Of a stretch of DNA of 64,000 nucleotides, positions 37,668-45,214 are shown in pieces. The DNA lies in assembly GCF_947496385.1 (NCBI RefSeq), contig NZ_CANMCP010000001.1, positions 620,001 through 684,000 of the forward strand, written 5' to 3'. The position numbers and the translations under genes are program-made. The DNA is from an uncultured Croceicoccus sp. (GTDB lineage: Bacteria; Pseudomonadota; Alphaproteobacteria; Sphingomonadales; Sphingomonadaceae). Positions within the stretch are counted from its first letter, which is position 1. The number at the start of each line of letters is the position of its first letter. The notes beneath the pieces are model-generated. The model made no database searches. It was not told the DNA's origin and was given only the letters and a program-made list of their open reading frames with translations.

Positions 37668-39602
37668 ATGAAGACCAAAGCTCTCATAGCTCTCTTGCTG
37701 GCCAGTGCGCCGGTTCTCGCGCTTCAGGCGCAGGGCGCGCCGGAATCGCTGCTGCCGCCGGGTTTCGACGATCCCGCACCGGCGCCCGCGCCGCGTCCGT
37801 CCCCTGCGCCCGCACCCCGTCCCGCGCCCACCTCGCGACCGGCCCCGACCCCTGCGCCCGCGCCGGCCACGACGTCGCGCCCGGTGGTGCAGGACATACC
37901 GGATAGCACCAGGTCCTCTGGAACCGGCTCCGGCTCGCGCGGTGCGTCGTCCGCGAACGCGACCCCGTCCGCCTCCGCGCCGACGAGCGGGATCGAGCGC
38001 GCGCGCGAAATCCTGCGCCGGATCAACGAGCTCGATACGCTCGATTCGGCGGACACTGACGAGATCGACGAATTGCTCGGCCTGCGCCCGAGTTTCGACA
38101 TTCCGCCCGCGGCGCGCCGTTCGACGGACGAGGTCGGCCTGCTCGGCCCGGAGGAGCGCGGGATGGCGGCGTCGTCGCTCGGCAATACGGCCGGGTTGTT
38201 CGTACGCAATGTGCTCAACGGGATCGAGGGGCCGCTCGTATCGCGCTGGGGCCATATCGCGCTGCGCCGCGCATTGGCGAGTCGGCTGGAGACGCCGTCG
38301 GGCATGGACGGGGTGGAATTCGCCGCGCTGCGCACCGCGGCGCTGTTGCGGCTCGGCGAAAGCACCGTCGCCCGCGCCATGGTGCAGCAGGTCGATACCG
38401 CCGATTATTCGCCCGCGCTCATCGCGACGGCCTATGACAGCTATCTCGCCAACGGTGACATCACCGGCGCGTGCCCGATGGTGCGCCTGCACGGGGCGGA
38501 ACGGGACGATCCGCAATGGAACCTCCTGCGCGGGATCTGCTCGACCTATTCGGGCGAGACGAGCGGAATGGACCGGATCGAGCGTATGCTGCGCCGCGAA
38601 CAGGCGCCCGCCATCGATGCCCTGCTCGCGCAGAAATACGCCGGCGCTTTCGGCACCGAACGCCGCGCCGTCACCGTCGAATGGGACGATGTGGATGAGC
38701 TGACGCCGTGGCGCTATGCACTCGCCACCGCGACGGGGGGCACGGTTCCGGCCGCGCTCGTCGATGCGGGTGGGCCGCGCTATGCCTATTATGCGGCGAC
38801 ATCGCCCAATGTCGGCCTCGGCGAACGGGCGAAGGGCGCACAGAGGGCCGCCGCGGCGGGCATATTGTCGAGCGCGGCGCTGGTCGATCTCTATTCCCAG
38901 ATTTACGCGCAAACCGACATGGAGGGCGATGCGGCGGCGCAGGCGAACCGGCTCCGCACCGCCTATGTCGGCACGCCGTCGCAGCGGCTCGCGGCCATCC
39001 GCGAGATCTGGGGCGATCGCGCGACCAGCGGCGAGGCCGCGGCGAATTACGAATCGCGCCAGGTGCTCACCGCCTATGCCGCGGCGCGGCTGCTCCCGTC
39101 GGAAGAATTTGCCGAGGATGCGGGGCCGCTCATCGCCTCGATGCTGACGGCGGGGCTGGATCGCAATGCGCTGCGCTGGGCCAGCGTGGTGCCGACCGGG
39201 TCGCAAGGGTGGGCGTTGCTGTCGCTCGCCAATCCGGCGTCTGCCGAAGTCAGCGAGGGCGCGGTGCGCGATTACATGGACGTGGGGAGCGAGCGTCAGG
39301 CCGCTTTCCTCGTCGCGGGGCTGGCCGGGCTGGGGCGGCTCGACGATGGGACGAGCGCGGAACTCGCGAGCGACATGGGCTTCGACCTTGCCCGCCGCAC
39401 CCGGTGGACGCAGGCGATCAGCCGCTCGGCACAGCGGCGCAACCAGCCGCTTGTCACCTATCTCGCCGCGCTGGGGATGCAGGGCAGCGACTGGAGCAAG
39501 ATGACGCCGCTCTATCTCTATCACATCGTGTCCGCGCTCAACACCGCGGGCTTGCGTGCGGAGGCGCGGATGATCGCGGCCGAGGCCGTCGCGCGCGCCT
39601 GA
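37668..39602 (+). CDS. Large secreted alpha-helical protein of unknown function
   Basis: 644 residues. A Sec signal peptide (1 to about 22) is followed by a low-complexity Pro/Ala/Arg linker (about 36-75), a Ser/Ala-rich stretch, then about 540 residues rich in Ala, Leu and Arg that look all-helical and repeat-like, perhaps TPR/Sel1-like solenoid turns (for example LLRLGESTVARAMVQQVD). No catalytic motif is visible. It starts at ATG 37668 and ends 7 bases before the recombinase gene, so the two may share a transcript. It may be an envelope scaffold, but this is a guess. Confidence 0.8.
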   Translation: MKTKALIALLLASAPVLALQAQGAPESLLPPGFDDPAPAPAPRPSPAPAPRPAPTSRPAPTPAPAPATTSRPVVQDIPDSTRSSGTGSGSRGASSANATPSASAPTSGIERAREILRRINELDTLDSADTDEIDELLGLRPSFDIPPAARRSTDEVGLLGPEERGMAASSLGNTAGLFVRNVLNGIEGPLVSRWGHIALRRALASRLETPSGMDGVEFAALRTAALLRLGESTVARAMVQQVDTADYSPALIATAYDSYLANGDITGACPMVRLHGAERDDPQWNLLRGICSTYSGETSGMDRIERMLRREQAPAIDALLAQKYAGAFGTERRAVTVEWDDVDELTPWRYALATATGGTVPAALVDAGGPRYAYYAATSPNVGLGERAKGAQRAAAAGILSSAALVDLYSQIYAQTDMEGDAAAQANRLRTAYVGTPSQRLAAIREIWGDRATSGEAAANYESRQVLTAYAAARLLPSEEFAEDAGPLIASMLTAGLDRNALRWASVVPTGSQGWALLSLANPASAEVSEGAVRDYMDVGSERQAAFLVAGLAGLGRLDDGTSAELASDMGFDLARRTRWTQAISRSAQRRNQPLVTYLAALGMQGSDWSKMTPLYLYHIVSALNTAGLRAEARMIAAEAVARA

Positions 39603-39609
39603 TGACGCG

Positions 39610-40578
39610 GTGCGTGCTTCGGGACCGGGGCACACGGCGGTGAGCGATGGAACTGCCGGCGAAAGCGCGTGCGCCGACCGTGCCGCGATCGACGCGTTTC
39701 TCGAAATGGCGGCGGTGGACCGGGGGGCGGCGGCCAATACCATTGCCGCCTATCGCCGCGATCTGGATGCCGCGCGCGATGCGTTGCCCTCGCTGCTTCG
39801 CGCCGGGCCGGACGATCTGGCCGCGCTCGGCCCGCAATGGTCCGCCCTTGCGCCGTCGAGCGTCGCGCGGCGTTGTTCCGCCCTGCGGCAGTTTTATGGC
39901 TTTCTGATCGATTCGCACATTCGGGACGACGATCCATCCGGCGCTCTGCCGAAACCTGTGACGCGGCGCCCGCTGCCGCGGATCTTGTCCCATGCGGAGG
40001 TGGAGGCGCTGCTGACCCGCGCGGAGGAGGAGGCGGCGGAGGCAAGGCCCGCGGCGCTGCGCATGCTGGCGCTGCTGGAATTGCTTTACGGGTCCGGCCT
40101 GCGCGCGACGGAGCTTGTGTCGCTGCCGCTGAGTGCGGTGCCGCGCGATGCGCCGCTGCTCACCGTCAAGGGGAAGGGCGGTCAGGAACGGCTCGTGCCG
40201 GTGAGCGGGCGGGCGCGGGCGGCGCTCTCCGACTGGATGGCGGTGCGCGGGGCGGGGCGCGATGCGGGCTCGCGCTACCTCTTTCCCTCGCGCGGCTCTC
40301 ATATAAGCCGGGTCCGCCTGTTTCAGATGCTGCGCGAACTGGCCACGCGGGCGGGGATCGCGCCCGAATCGGTCAGCCCGCATGTGCTCCGCCATGCTTT
40401 TGCCACGCATCTGCTCGAGGGCGGGGCCGACCTGCGCGTGTTGCAGAGCCTGCTCGGCCATGCCGATATCGCGACGACGCAAATCTACACCCATGTCGAT
40501 GCGGGGCGGCTCGTCGCGCTTGTCAATGCGCGCCATCCTTTGGCGCGGCGGGGTGGGAATGCGTCGGATACGAGTTGA
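39610..40578 (+). CDS. xerD: Tyrosine recombinase, XerD type
   Basis: 322 residues (from GTG 39610; GTG 39640 would give a more usual 312). An N-terminal SAM-like core-binding domain (about 25-110) precedes the catalytic domain with Arg165 (GSGLRATEL), Lys187, His258/Arg261 (HVLRHAF), His284 (LGHADI) and nucleophile Tyr293 (QIYTHV). The full catalytic set and the LGHxxxxTTQIYTH form mark a Xer recombinase for chromosome-dimer resolution at dif. No phage or integron features surround it, and accA follows 35 bases later. XerC cannot be wholly excluded. Confidence 0.9.
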   Translation: MRASGPGHTAVSDGTAGESACADRAAIDAFLEMAAVDRGAAANTIAAYRRDLDAARDALPSLLRAGPDDLAALGPQWSALAPSSVARRCSALRQFYGFLIDSHIRDDDPSGALPKPVTRRPLPRILSHAEVEALLTRAEEEAAEARPAALRMLALLELLYGSGLRATELVSLPLSAVPRDAPLLTVKGKGGQERLVPVSGRARAALSDWMAVRGAGRDAGSRYLFPSRGSHISRVRLFQMLRELATRAGIAPESVSPHVLRHAFATHLLEGGADLRVLQSLLGHADIATTQIYTHVDAGRLVALVNARHPLARRGGNASDTS

Positions 40579-40613
40579 CCGGCGCGGCCTTCGACCGTAG
40601 CGGTTGGCGCGAA

Positions 40614-41573
40614 ATGATTAGCTATCTCGAATTTGAAAAGCCGCTTGCCGAGCTGGAACGGCGGATCGCCGAATTGCGCGAAACCGCCGAAAAGGCGGAT
40701 GTCGCCGGGGAAATGGCCGGCGACATCGCCAAGCTGCAGGCCAAGGCCGATGCGCAGCGCGCCGCGATCTATCGCAACCTGACCCCGTGGCAGAAGACGC
40801 AGGTCGCCCGCCATCCGGCCCGCCCGCATTTCGGCGATTACGTCGCCCATGCCTTCACCGATTTCGTGCCGCTCGCGGGCGACCGTGCGTTTGGCGATGA
40901 CCAGGCGATCATGGGCGGCTTCGCGACGATGGGCAACCGGCGCGTCATGCTGATCGGGCATGAAAAGGGCAATGATACGCAGAGCCGGCTCCGCCACAAT
41001 TTCGGCATGGGCAAGCCGGAAGGCTATCGCAAGGCGATCCGCCTGATGGAGCTGGCCGGGCGGTTCGGGCTGCCGGTGGTCACGCTCGTCGATACGAGCG
41101 GGGCGTTTCCGGGCGTTGAGGCGGAAGAGCGCGGCCAAGCCGAGGCGATCGCCCGCGCGACGGAGGCCTGCCTCAACCTCCCGGTGGCGATGGTCGCCGC
41201 GATCGTGGGCGAGGGCGGATCGGGCGGCGCGGTGGCGCTGGCCGCGGCGGAACGCGTGCTCATGATGGAACATGCGGTCTATTCCGTGATCTCGCCCGAG
41301 GGGTGTGCCTCGATCCTGTGGCGCACCAACGAAAAGGCGCCCGAAGCGGCCGAGGCGATGAAGGTCACGGCGCAGGATCTCCGCCGGTTTCAGGTCATCG
41401 ACCGCATCGTGGCAGAACCGCTCGGCGGGGCGCATCGCGATCCTGCGGCGGCGTCGCAAAATCTGGCCGACGCGATCGAGCAGGAGCTTTCCGTGCTGTC
41501 GCGGCTCGACCCCGCAACCTTGCAGCGTCAGCGTGCGGACCGCTTCGTCGCGATCGGATCGCTCGGGTCATAA
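40614..41573 (+). CDS. accA: Acetyl-CoA carboxylase carboxyltransferase alpha subunit
   Basis: 319 residues; with AccD transfers carboxyl from biotin to acetyl-CoA for fatty-acid synthesis. The N-terminal helix YLEFEKPLAELERRIAEL and the core GHEKGNDTQSRLRHNFGM, VDTSGAFPGVEAEERGQ and GEGGSGGAVAL are characteristic. The start ATG 40614 was chosen because upstream in-frame codons lie inside xerD. Confidence 0.97.
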   Translation: MISYLEFEKPLAELERRIAELRETAEKADVAGEMAGDIAKLQAKADAQRAAIYRNLTPWQKTQVARHPARPHFGDYVAHAFTDFVPLAGDRAFGDDQAIMGGFATMGNRRVMLIGHEKGNDTQSRLRHNFGMGKPEGYRKAIRLMELAGRFGLPVVTLVDTSGAFPGVEAEERGQAEAIARATEACLNLPVAMVAAIVGEGGSGGAVALAAAERVLMMEHAVYSVISPEGCASILWRTNEKAPEAAEAMKVTAQDLRRFQVIDRIVAEPLGGAHRDPAAASQNLADAIEQELSVLSRLDPATLQRQRADRFVAIGSLGS

Positions 41574-41731
41574 TCGCGCGCACCGGGTGACGGCGGTCGA
41601 ACGATCGGACGAACGCCGCCGGGAACAATTGCAGTATCAGGCTGGTTTTACTCGCAACATACCGGGGTGTGGTCGCAGGTCCGTCCGAATGCGCCCGCCC
41701 TCGTCACGTTCGTATCGAGGAGCCTGATCAA

Positions 41732-43243
41732 ATGCCGAACCGCCCCGCCACCCCTTTCCCCACGTTTATGCGCAAGGTGCGGTTGACCGCGTTTGCATCC
41801 GTTGGCGCGCTGGCCTTGTCGGGCTGTGCGGGCACGACCACGCCGCCGGTGGTGCCGGGACAGGCGCAGGCGATCACGCCGGAGGAAAAGCAGCAGGGCG
41901 CACAGGCGCATCCGCAGCTCGTGGCCGAGTTCGGCGGTTCCTACGAAGGTCCGGGTGCAGACTATGTGCAGCAGGTCGGCCAGAACATCGCCACGCAATC
42001 CGGGCTCGCCAACGCGCAGAGCGCCTATACGGTGACCCTGCTCAATTCGCCGGTGAACAACGCTTTCGCCATTCCCGGCGGCTATATCTACACCACGCGT
42101 CAGCTTGTCGGGCTCATGGATAACGAGGCGGAACTCGCCGCCGTGCTGGGTCACGAAGTCGGCCACGTCGCGGCGCGCCATTCGCAATCGCGACAGAAAG
42201 CGGCGCAGCAGAACTCGATCCTCGGCGTGCTGGGCTCCGTGCTTTCGGGCGTGCTGCTCGGCAATAGCGCGCTTGGACAGATCGGGCAGCAGGTTGCGCA
42301 AACCGGCAGCCAGTTGCTCACCCTCGGCTATTCGCGGAGCCAGGAACGTCAGGCCGACGATCTCGGCGTCGCCTATCTGTCGTCGGCGGGTTACGATCCG
42401 CGCGCGATGGGCACCGTGCTGCGCAGCTTGGCCGAGCAGAACGCGCTCGACGCGCGGTTGACGGGCCGGGGCGACACCAACGTTCCCGAATGGGCTTCGA
42501 CTCACCCCGATCCGGCGAGCCGCGTGAACGAAGCGCTGGCCGAGGCGCAGGGCATGCCCGGCAATGTCACCAATCGCGACGTTTTCCTCAGCCGTATCAA
42601 CGGCATGATGTATGGCGACGACCCGAAGCAGGGCGTGGTGAACGGCTCCACCTTCATCCACCCGGTGTTCGGTTTTCAGTTTCGTGCCCCCGACGGATAT
42701 TTCATGGTGAACGGCACGCAGGCCGTCACCATCACCGGACAGACGGGCAAGGCGCAGCTCACCACGCGGCCTTATGGCAATAATCTCGACAGCTACATCC
42801 GCGCCGCGTTCGCCGATCTCACCCCGCAAGGGCAGCAGAACATCGTGCCGCAGGCGATACAGCGCACCACGGTCAACGGGATCGAGGCCGCCTATGGCCA
42901 GGCGCGCGTGAACAATGGGCAGTCGAATGTCGAGGTGACCGTCTTCGCCTATGAGTTCTCGAACGATCAGGCGTTTCACTTCCTGACCATCACGCCGGTA
43001 GGTCAGACCGCGACATTCAATCCGATGTTCAATTCGATGCGCCGCATCTCCTCGGCAGAGGCCAATGCCGTGAAGCCGCGCAAGGTCAGCGTCGTGACGG
43101 TGAAATCGGGCGATACCATTCGCTCGCTCGCCAAACGGATGGCGTATGACAATGCGCAGCTCGAACGGTTCCTGGTGCTGAACTCGCTCGACCCGAATGC
43201 GACGTTGCGCGCAGGCAAGAAGGTGAAGATCGTTACCTACTGA
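41732..43243 (+). CDS. M48 family metallopeptidase lipoprotein with C-terminal LysM-like domain
   Basis: 503 residues. A lipobox LSGC (Cys32) follows an Ala/Leu-rich signal. The zinc motif HEVGH lies at 141-145 (LGHEVGHVAARHS), with the third ligand expected in RSQERQADDLG. A predicted beta-rich region (about 310-445) and a C-terminal LysM-like motif (VKSGDTIRSLAKRM, about 455-503) suggest attachment near peptidoglycan. It is probably a periplasmic quality-control protease like LoiP/BepA, without the TPR part of BepA. GAGGAG at 41717-41722 supports the start. A terminator follows. Confidence 0.9.
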   Translation: MPNRPATPFPTFMRKVRLTAFASVGALALSGCAGTTTPPVVPGQAQAITPEEKQQGAQAHPQLVAEFGGSYEGPGADYVQQVGQNIATQSGLANAQSAYTVTLLNSPVNNAFAIPGGYIYTTRQLVGLMDNEAELAAVLGHEVGHVAARHSQSRQKAAQQNSILGVLGSVLSGVLLGNSALGQIGQQVAQTGSQLLTLGYSRSQERQADDLGVAYLSSAGYDPRAMGTVLRSLAEQNALDARLTGRGDTNVPEWASTHPDPASRVNEALAEAQGMPGNVTNRDVFLSRINGMMYGDDPKQGVVNGSTFIHPVFGFQFRAPDGYFMVNGTQAVTITGQTGKAQLTTRPYGNNLDSYIRAAFADLTPQGQQNIVPQAIQRTTVNGIEAAYGQARVNNGQSNVEVTVFAYEFSNDQAFHFLTITPVGQTATFNPMFNSMRRISSAEANAVKPRKVSVVTVKSGDTIRSLAKRMAYDNAQLERFLVLNSLDPNATLRAGKKVKIVTY

Positions 43244-43265
43244 TTCCCTTCGCCCTGACATGGAG

Positions 43266-43295
43266 AAAGGCGGCATTTCCGGATGCCGCCTTTTT
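43266..43295 (+). terminator. Intrinsic terminator after the M48 protease gene
   Basis: An 11-bp stem (43266-43276 with 43283-43293), 6-base loop, and a T-run overlapping the 3' arm and ending at 43295. Well placed 22 bases after the stop codon. Confidence 0.9.
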
Positions 43296-43300
43296 CATGC

Positions 43301-43336
43301 GCCAAACGAAACGGGCGGCGATTGCTCGCCGCCCGT
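43301..43336 (-). terminator. Hairpin terminator for the first Flp pilin gene
   Basis: A perfect 11-bp stem (43311-43321 with 43326-43336) and 4-base loop. Read on the minus strand it is followed by a T-rich stretch (CGTTTCGTTTGG), 30 bases after the pilin stop. Confidence 0.7.
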
Positions 43337-43366
43337 CGCTTGTACTCGGGTAGATGGATTTGGGAA

Positions 43367-43591
43367 TTAGGCGGCGGGGTCCGCGCCAGCATCCGCACCG
43401 GCGTCCGCGCCAGCACCGGCACCGGCGTCGCCGCCCAGCTTGGTCCCGACGGTCGTGAACGTGCCCTGCAGGCTACCGCTCAGCGTGGTGAGCGCGCCGA
43501 TGCATGCCACGGCGATGAGGGCGGCGATCAGGCCGTATTCGATGGCGGTCGCGCCGGATTCGTCTTTGATGATCTGGTGGAAAAGCTTCAT
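43367..43591 (-). CDS. Flp/Fap-type pilin with Ala/Gly/Asp repeat tail
   Basis: 74-residue Flp-type prepilin: a short leader ending DESG, cut before ATAIEYGLIAALIAV, and a hydrophobic helix. The C-terminus is an unusual repeat of Gly, Ala and Asp (GADAGADAGAD), encoded by GC-rich near-repeats at about 43382-43436. AGGAG lies before the start. Flp pilins need Tad secretion and a TadV/CpaA peptidase, none of which is in this window. The tail could be surface exposed. Confidence 0.88.
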   Translation of the reverse strand: MKLFHQIIKDESGATAIEYGLIAALIAVACIGALTTLSGSLQGTFTTVGTKLGGDAGAGAGADAGADAGADPAA

Positions 43592-43724
43592 GGTTGGTCT
43601 CCTGACTTCAAAACTCGATTGCGCCGTTCAAATTACGGTCTGGCGAATTTCGTATTGCCCCCATTCCGTTGAGATCGCGCCATTCGATGGTTAAGGGGAA
43701 TTACTGAATAAATCGTAAATTCGT

Positions 43725-43910
43725 TTAATTCTTCTTTTCCACGGCGTTTTGTGTCCGGGTCGATACGCCGTCCCACATGCCAATCGTGCTGGACGCGAAG
43801 AAAACCAGCGAACCGATGAGCCCGATCACCAGCACCGCCGCGATCAGGCCGTATTCCACGGCGGTGGCGGCGCTTTCATCGTGCCAAATTGCCTTGATCC
43901 AGCTGGTCAT
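43725..43910 (-). CDS. Flp-like pilin, second copy
   Basis: 61-residue Flp-type prepilin: leader MTSWIKAIWHDESA, then ATAVEYGLIAAVLVIGLIG. The residue before the expected cleavage point is Ala instead of the usual Gly. The C-terminal part (TIGMWDGVSTRTQNAVEKKN) is short and charged, without the Ala/Gly repeat of its neighbour. It lies 133 bases upstream of the first pilin gene on the same strand. The gap is AT-rich and may hold a promoter. Confidence 0.83.
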   Translation of the reverse strand: MTSWIKAIWHDESAATAVEYGLIAAVLVIGLIGSLVFFASSTIGMWDGVSTRTQNAVEKKN

Positions 43911-44021
43911 CCGGCGCTCCTTGGTTTTTGCGGCAGGTCTTTTCTTCGGATACGGGGCATGTGATGCAGCAAAGCCGTTAAGCTTTGGTTGAGCGGCCCC
44001 TCGGGCTTGCACGCGGATGGG

Positions 44022-44444
44022 ATGAAAAAAACGATGGCACCGATCATTGTCGTCGCCGGCGCGCTGATCGGTCCGGACGGGCGGATCGCGATGCACAGGC
44101 GGCCAGAGGGCAAGCATCATGGCGGTCTCTGGGAGTTTCCCGGCGGAAAGGTCGATCCGGGCGAGCAGCCGGACCATGCGCTCGCCCGCGAACTGCAGGA
44201 GGAACTGGCCATTGTCGTCGCACCGGACGATTGCGTGCCGTCGGGGTTCGTGTCCTCGCGCCGGGGCGGGCCGGGCGGCGGGGGAATCGTGCTTCTCCTT
44301 TATGCCTGCCGGCGCTGGTCGGGGACGCCGGATCCGCAGGAAGGCGGAGCCTTGCGATGGACGGCGGCGAACATGCTGGACACGCTCGATCTCGCGCCGC
44401 TCGACCGGGAACTGCTGCGATTTCGCGGATTTCTCGGCGGTTGA
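44022..44444 (+). CDS. mutT: Nudix hydrolase, MutT-like 8-oxo-dGTP diphosphatase
   Basis: 140 residues. The Nudix box GKVDPGEQPDHALARELQEEL is complete (Gly42, Glu48, Arg56, Glu57, Glu60, Glu61), and GLWEFPGGKV is the MutT-type lead-in. It probably removes oxidised dGTP from the nucleotide pool. The start ATG 44022 (MKKTMAP) was chosen over TTG 43989. It is divergent from the second pilin gene. Confidence 0.88.
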   Translation: MKKTMAPIIVVAGALIGPDGRIAMHRRPEGKHHGGLWEFPGGKVDPGEQPDHALARELQEELAIVVAPDDCVPSGFVSSRRGGPGGGGIVLLLYACRRWSGTPDPQEGGALRWTAANMLDTLDLAPLDRELLRFRGFLGG

Positions 44445-44506
44445 TAATTTTGTTACAGACAGGGCTTGCCAATGTTCGGCGTGCCGACTATTTGCCACCC
44501 CACAAG

Positions 44507-44583
44507 GCGCCCGTAGCTCAGCTGGATAGAGTACCTGACTACGAATCAGGGGGCCGGAGGTTCGAATCCTTCCGGGCGCACCA
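44507..44583 (+). tRNA. tRNA-Arg (anticodon ACG)
   Basis: A 77-base tRNA. The acceptor stem GCGCCCG (44507-44513) pairs with CGGGCGC (44573-44579), then the discriminator A and an encoded CCA. The D-arm GCTCAGCTGGATAGAG and T-loop GGTTCGAATCC are normal. The anticodon ACG is at 44541-44543 in the loop CTACGAA, so it reads CGN arginine codons after A-to-I editing. A strong terminator follows. Confidence 0.97.
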
Positions 44584-44590
44584 TGAATTC

Positions 44591-44624
44591 AGGCCGCTCC
44601 TTCGCAAGAGGGAGCGGCCTTTTT
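44591..44624 (+). terminator. Intrinsic terminator after tRNA-Arg
   Basis: A 10-bp stem (44591-44600 with 44611-44620), 10-base loop, and a T-run to 44624, eight bases after the tRNA end. Confidence 0.92.
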
Positions 44625-44722
44625 CGTGTCTGCGTTTTGCGTTTGCCGGCCGGGGCCGCGCTGCGTGGAACCGCATCTCGCTTCGCCTGTTCCCATAGCG
44701 AAAGATGCAAGGAGAAATGCGC

Positions 44723-45214
44723 ATGGCCGACAAGACCGACATTTTCGATCGTCTGAAGAAGGACCACGACGATCATCGCAAGCTGCTCGAAAAAATGGCC
44801 GGCACGTCGGGGGAAAGCGAAGAGCGCGCCGATCTCCTGGCGCAGTTCACGCGCGAGGTGAAAAGCCACGCCGCCGCCGAGGAGCAGGCGCTGTACTCCA
44901 CCATGTTGCGCAAGCCCGAAACGACGGGCGAAACCCGCCATTCGGTCGCGGAGCATCACGAGATCGAGGAAATGCTCAACGACTTGGCCGCGACGGACAT
45001 GTCGTCGAGCGCGTGGTTGGCCAAGTTCAAGGATCTGCGTCACGATTACGAACACCACATCGATGAGGAAGAGGACGATCACTTCCCCGATTTCGCGAAA
45101 TATCTGACCGAGGACGACATCGCGCACATGCGGTCCGTGTTCGACCGCCGGAAGGAAGCGGAAAAGGGCCACGCCGAGGTCACGCCCGAAAAGATGGAAG
45201 ACGCCAAGGAGTGA
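44723..45214 (+). CDS. Hemerythrin (HHE) domain protein
   Basis: 163 residues. The HHE-type cation-binding pattern is seen: DHDDHRKL, SHAAAEEQALY, EHHEIEEML and HDYEHHIDEEEDDHFP, giving the His and Glu ligands of a di-iron four-helix bundle. It may sense or bind oxygen or iron, or react to nitrosative stress. The start ATG 44723 lies 7 bases after AAGGAGA (44709-44715); two upstream in-frame ATGs at 44705 and 44717 lie too close to that site. Its stop overlaps the phospholipase D start (GTGA). Confidence 0.88.
   Translation: MADKTDIFDRLKKDHDDHRKLLEKMAGTSGESEERADLLAQFTREVKSHAAAEEQALYSTMLRKPETTGETRHSVAEHHEIEEMLNDLAATDMSSSAWLAKFKDLRHDYEHHIDEEEDDHFPDFAKYLTEDDIAHMRSVFDRRKEAEKGHAEVTPEKMEDAKE

Noticed and set aside
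37485-39743. A 752-codon minus-strand frame opposite the large secreted protein gene
   Set aside because: The plus strand has a signal peptide and good start context; the minus product is Arg/Gly-rich low complexity.
39610-40578. Tyrosine recombinase considered as a phage or island integrase
   Set aside because: Its size and motif form are of the Xer type. No phage genes, attachment repeats or disrupted tRNA are nearby, and it is flanked by accA.
43382-43436. Short repeated units in the pilin tail considered as a CRISPR-like or mobile repeat
   Set aside because: The units are imperfect, in frame and code for Gly/Ala/Asp; there are no spacers or cas genes.
43680-43735. CtrA-type TTAA-N7-TTAA box upstream of the first pilin gene
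   Set aside because: Two TTAA tetramers exist (43691 and 43725) but not at the required spacing; only an AT-rich patch can be claimed.
44507-44583. tRNA-Arg as an integration site for an island
   Set aside because: No repeat of the tRNA 3' end was noticed in the flanks, and the downstream genes look chromosomal.
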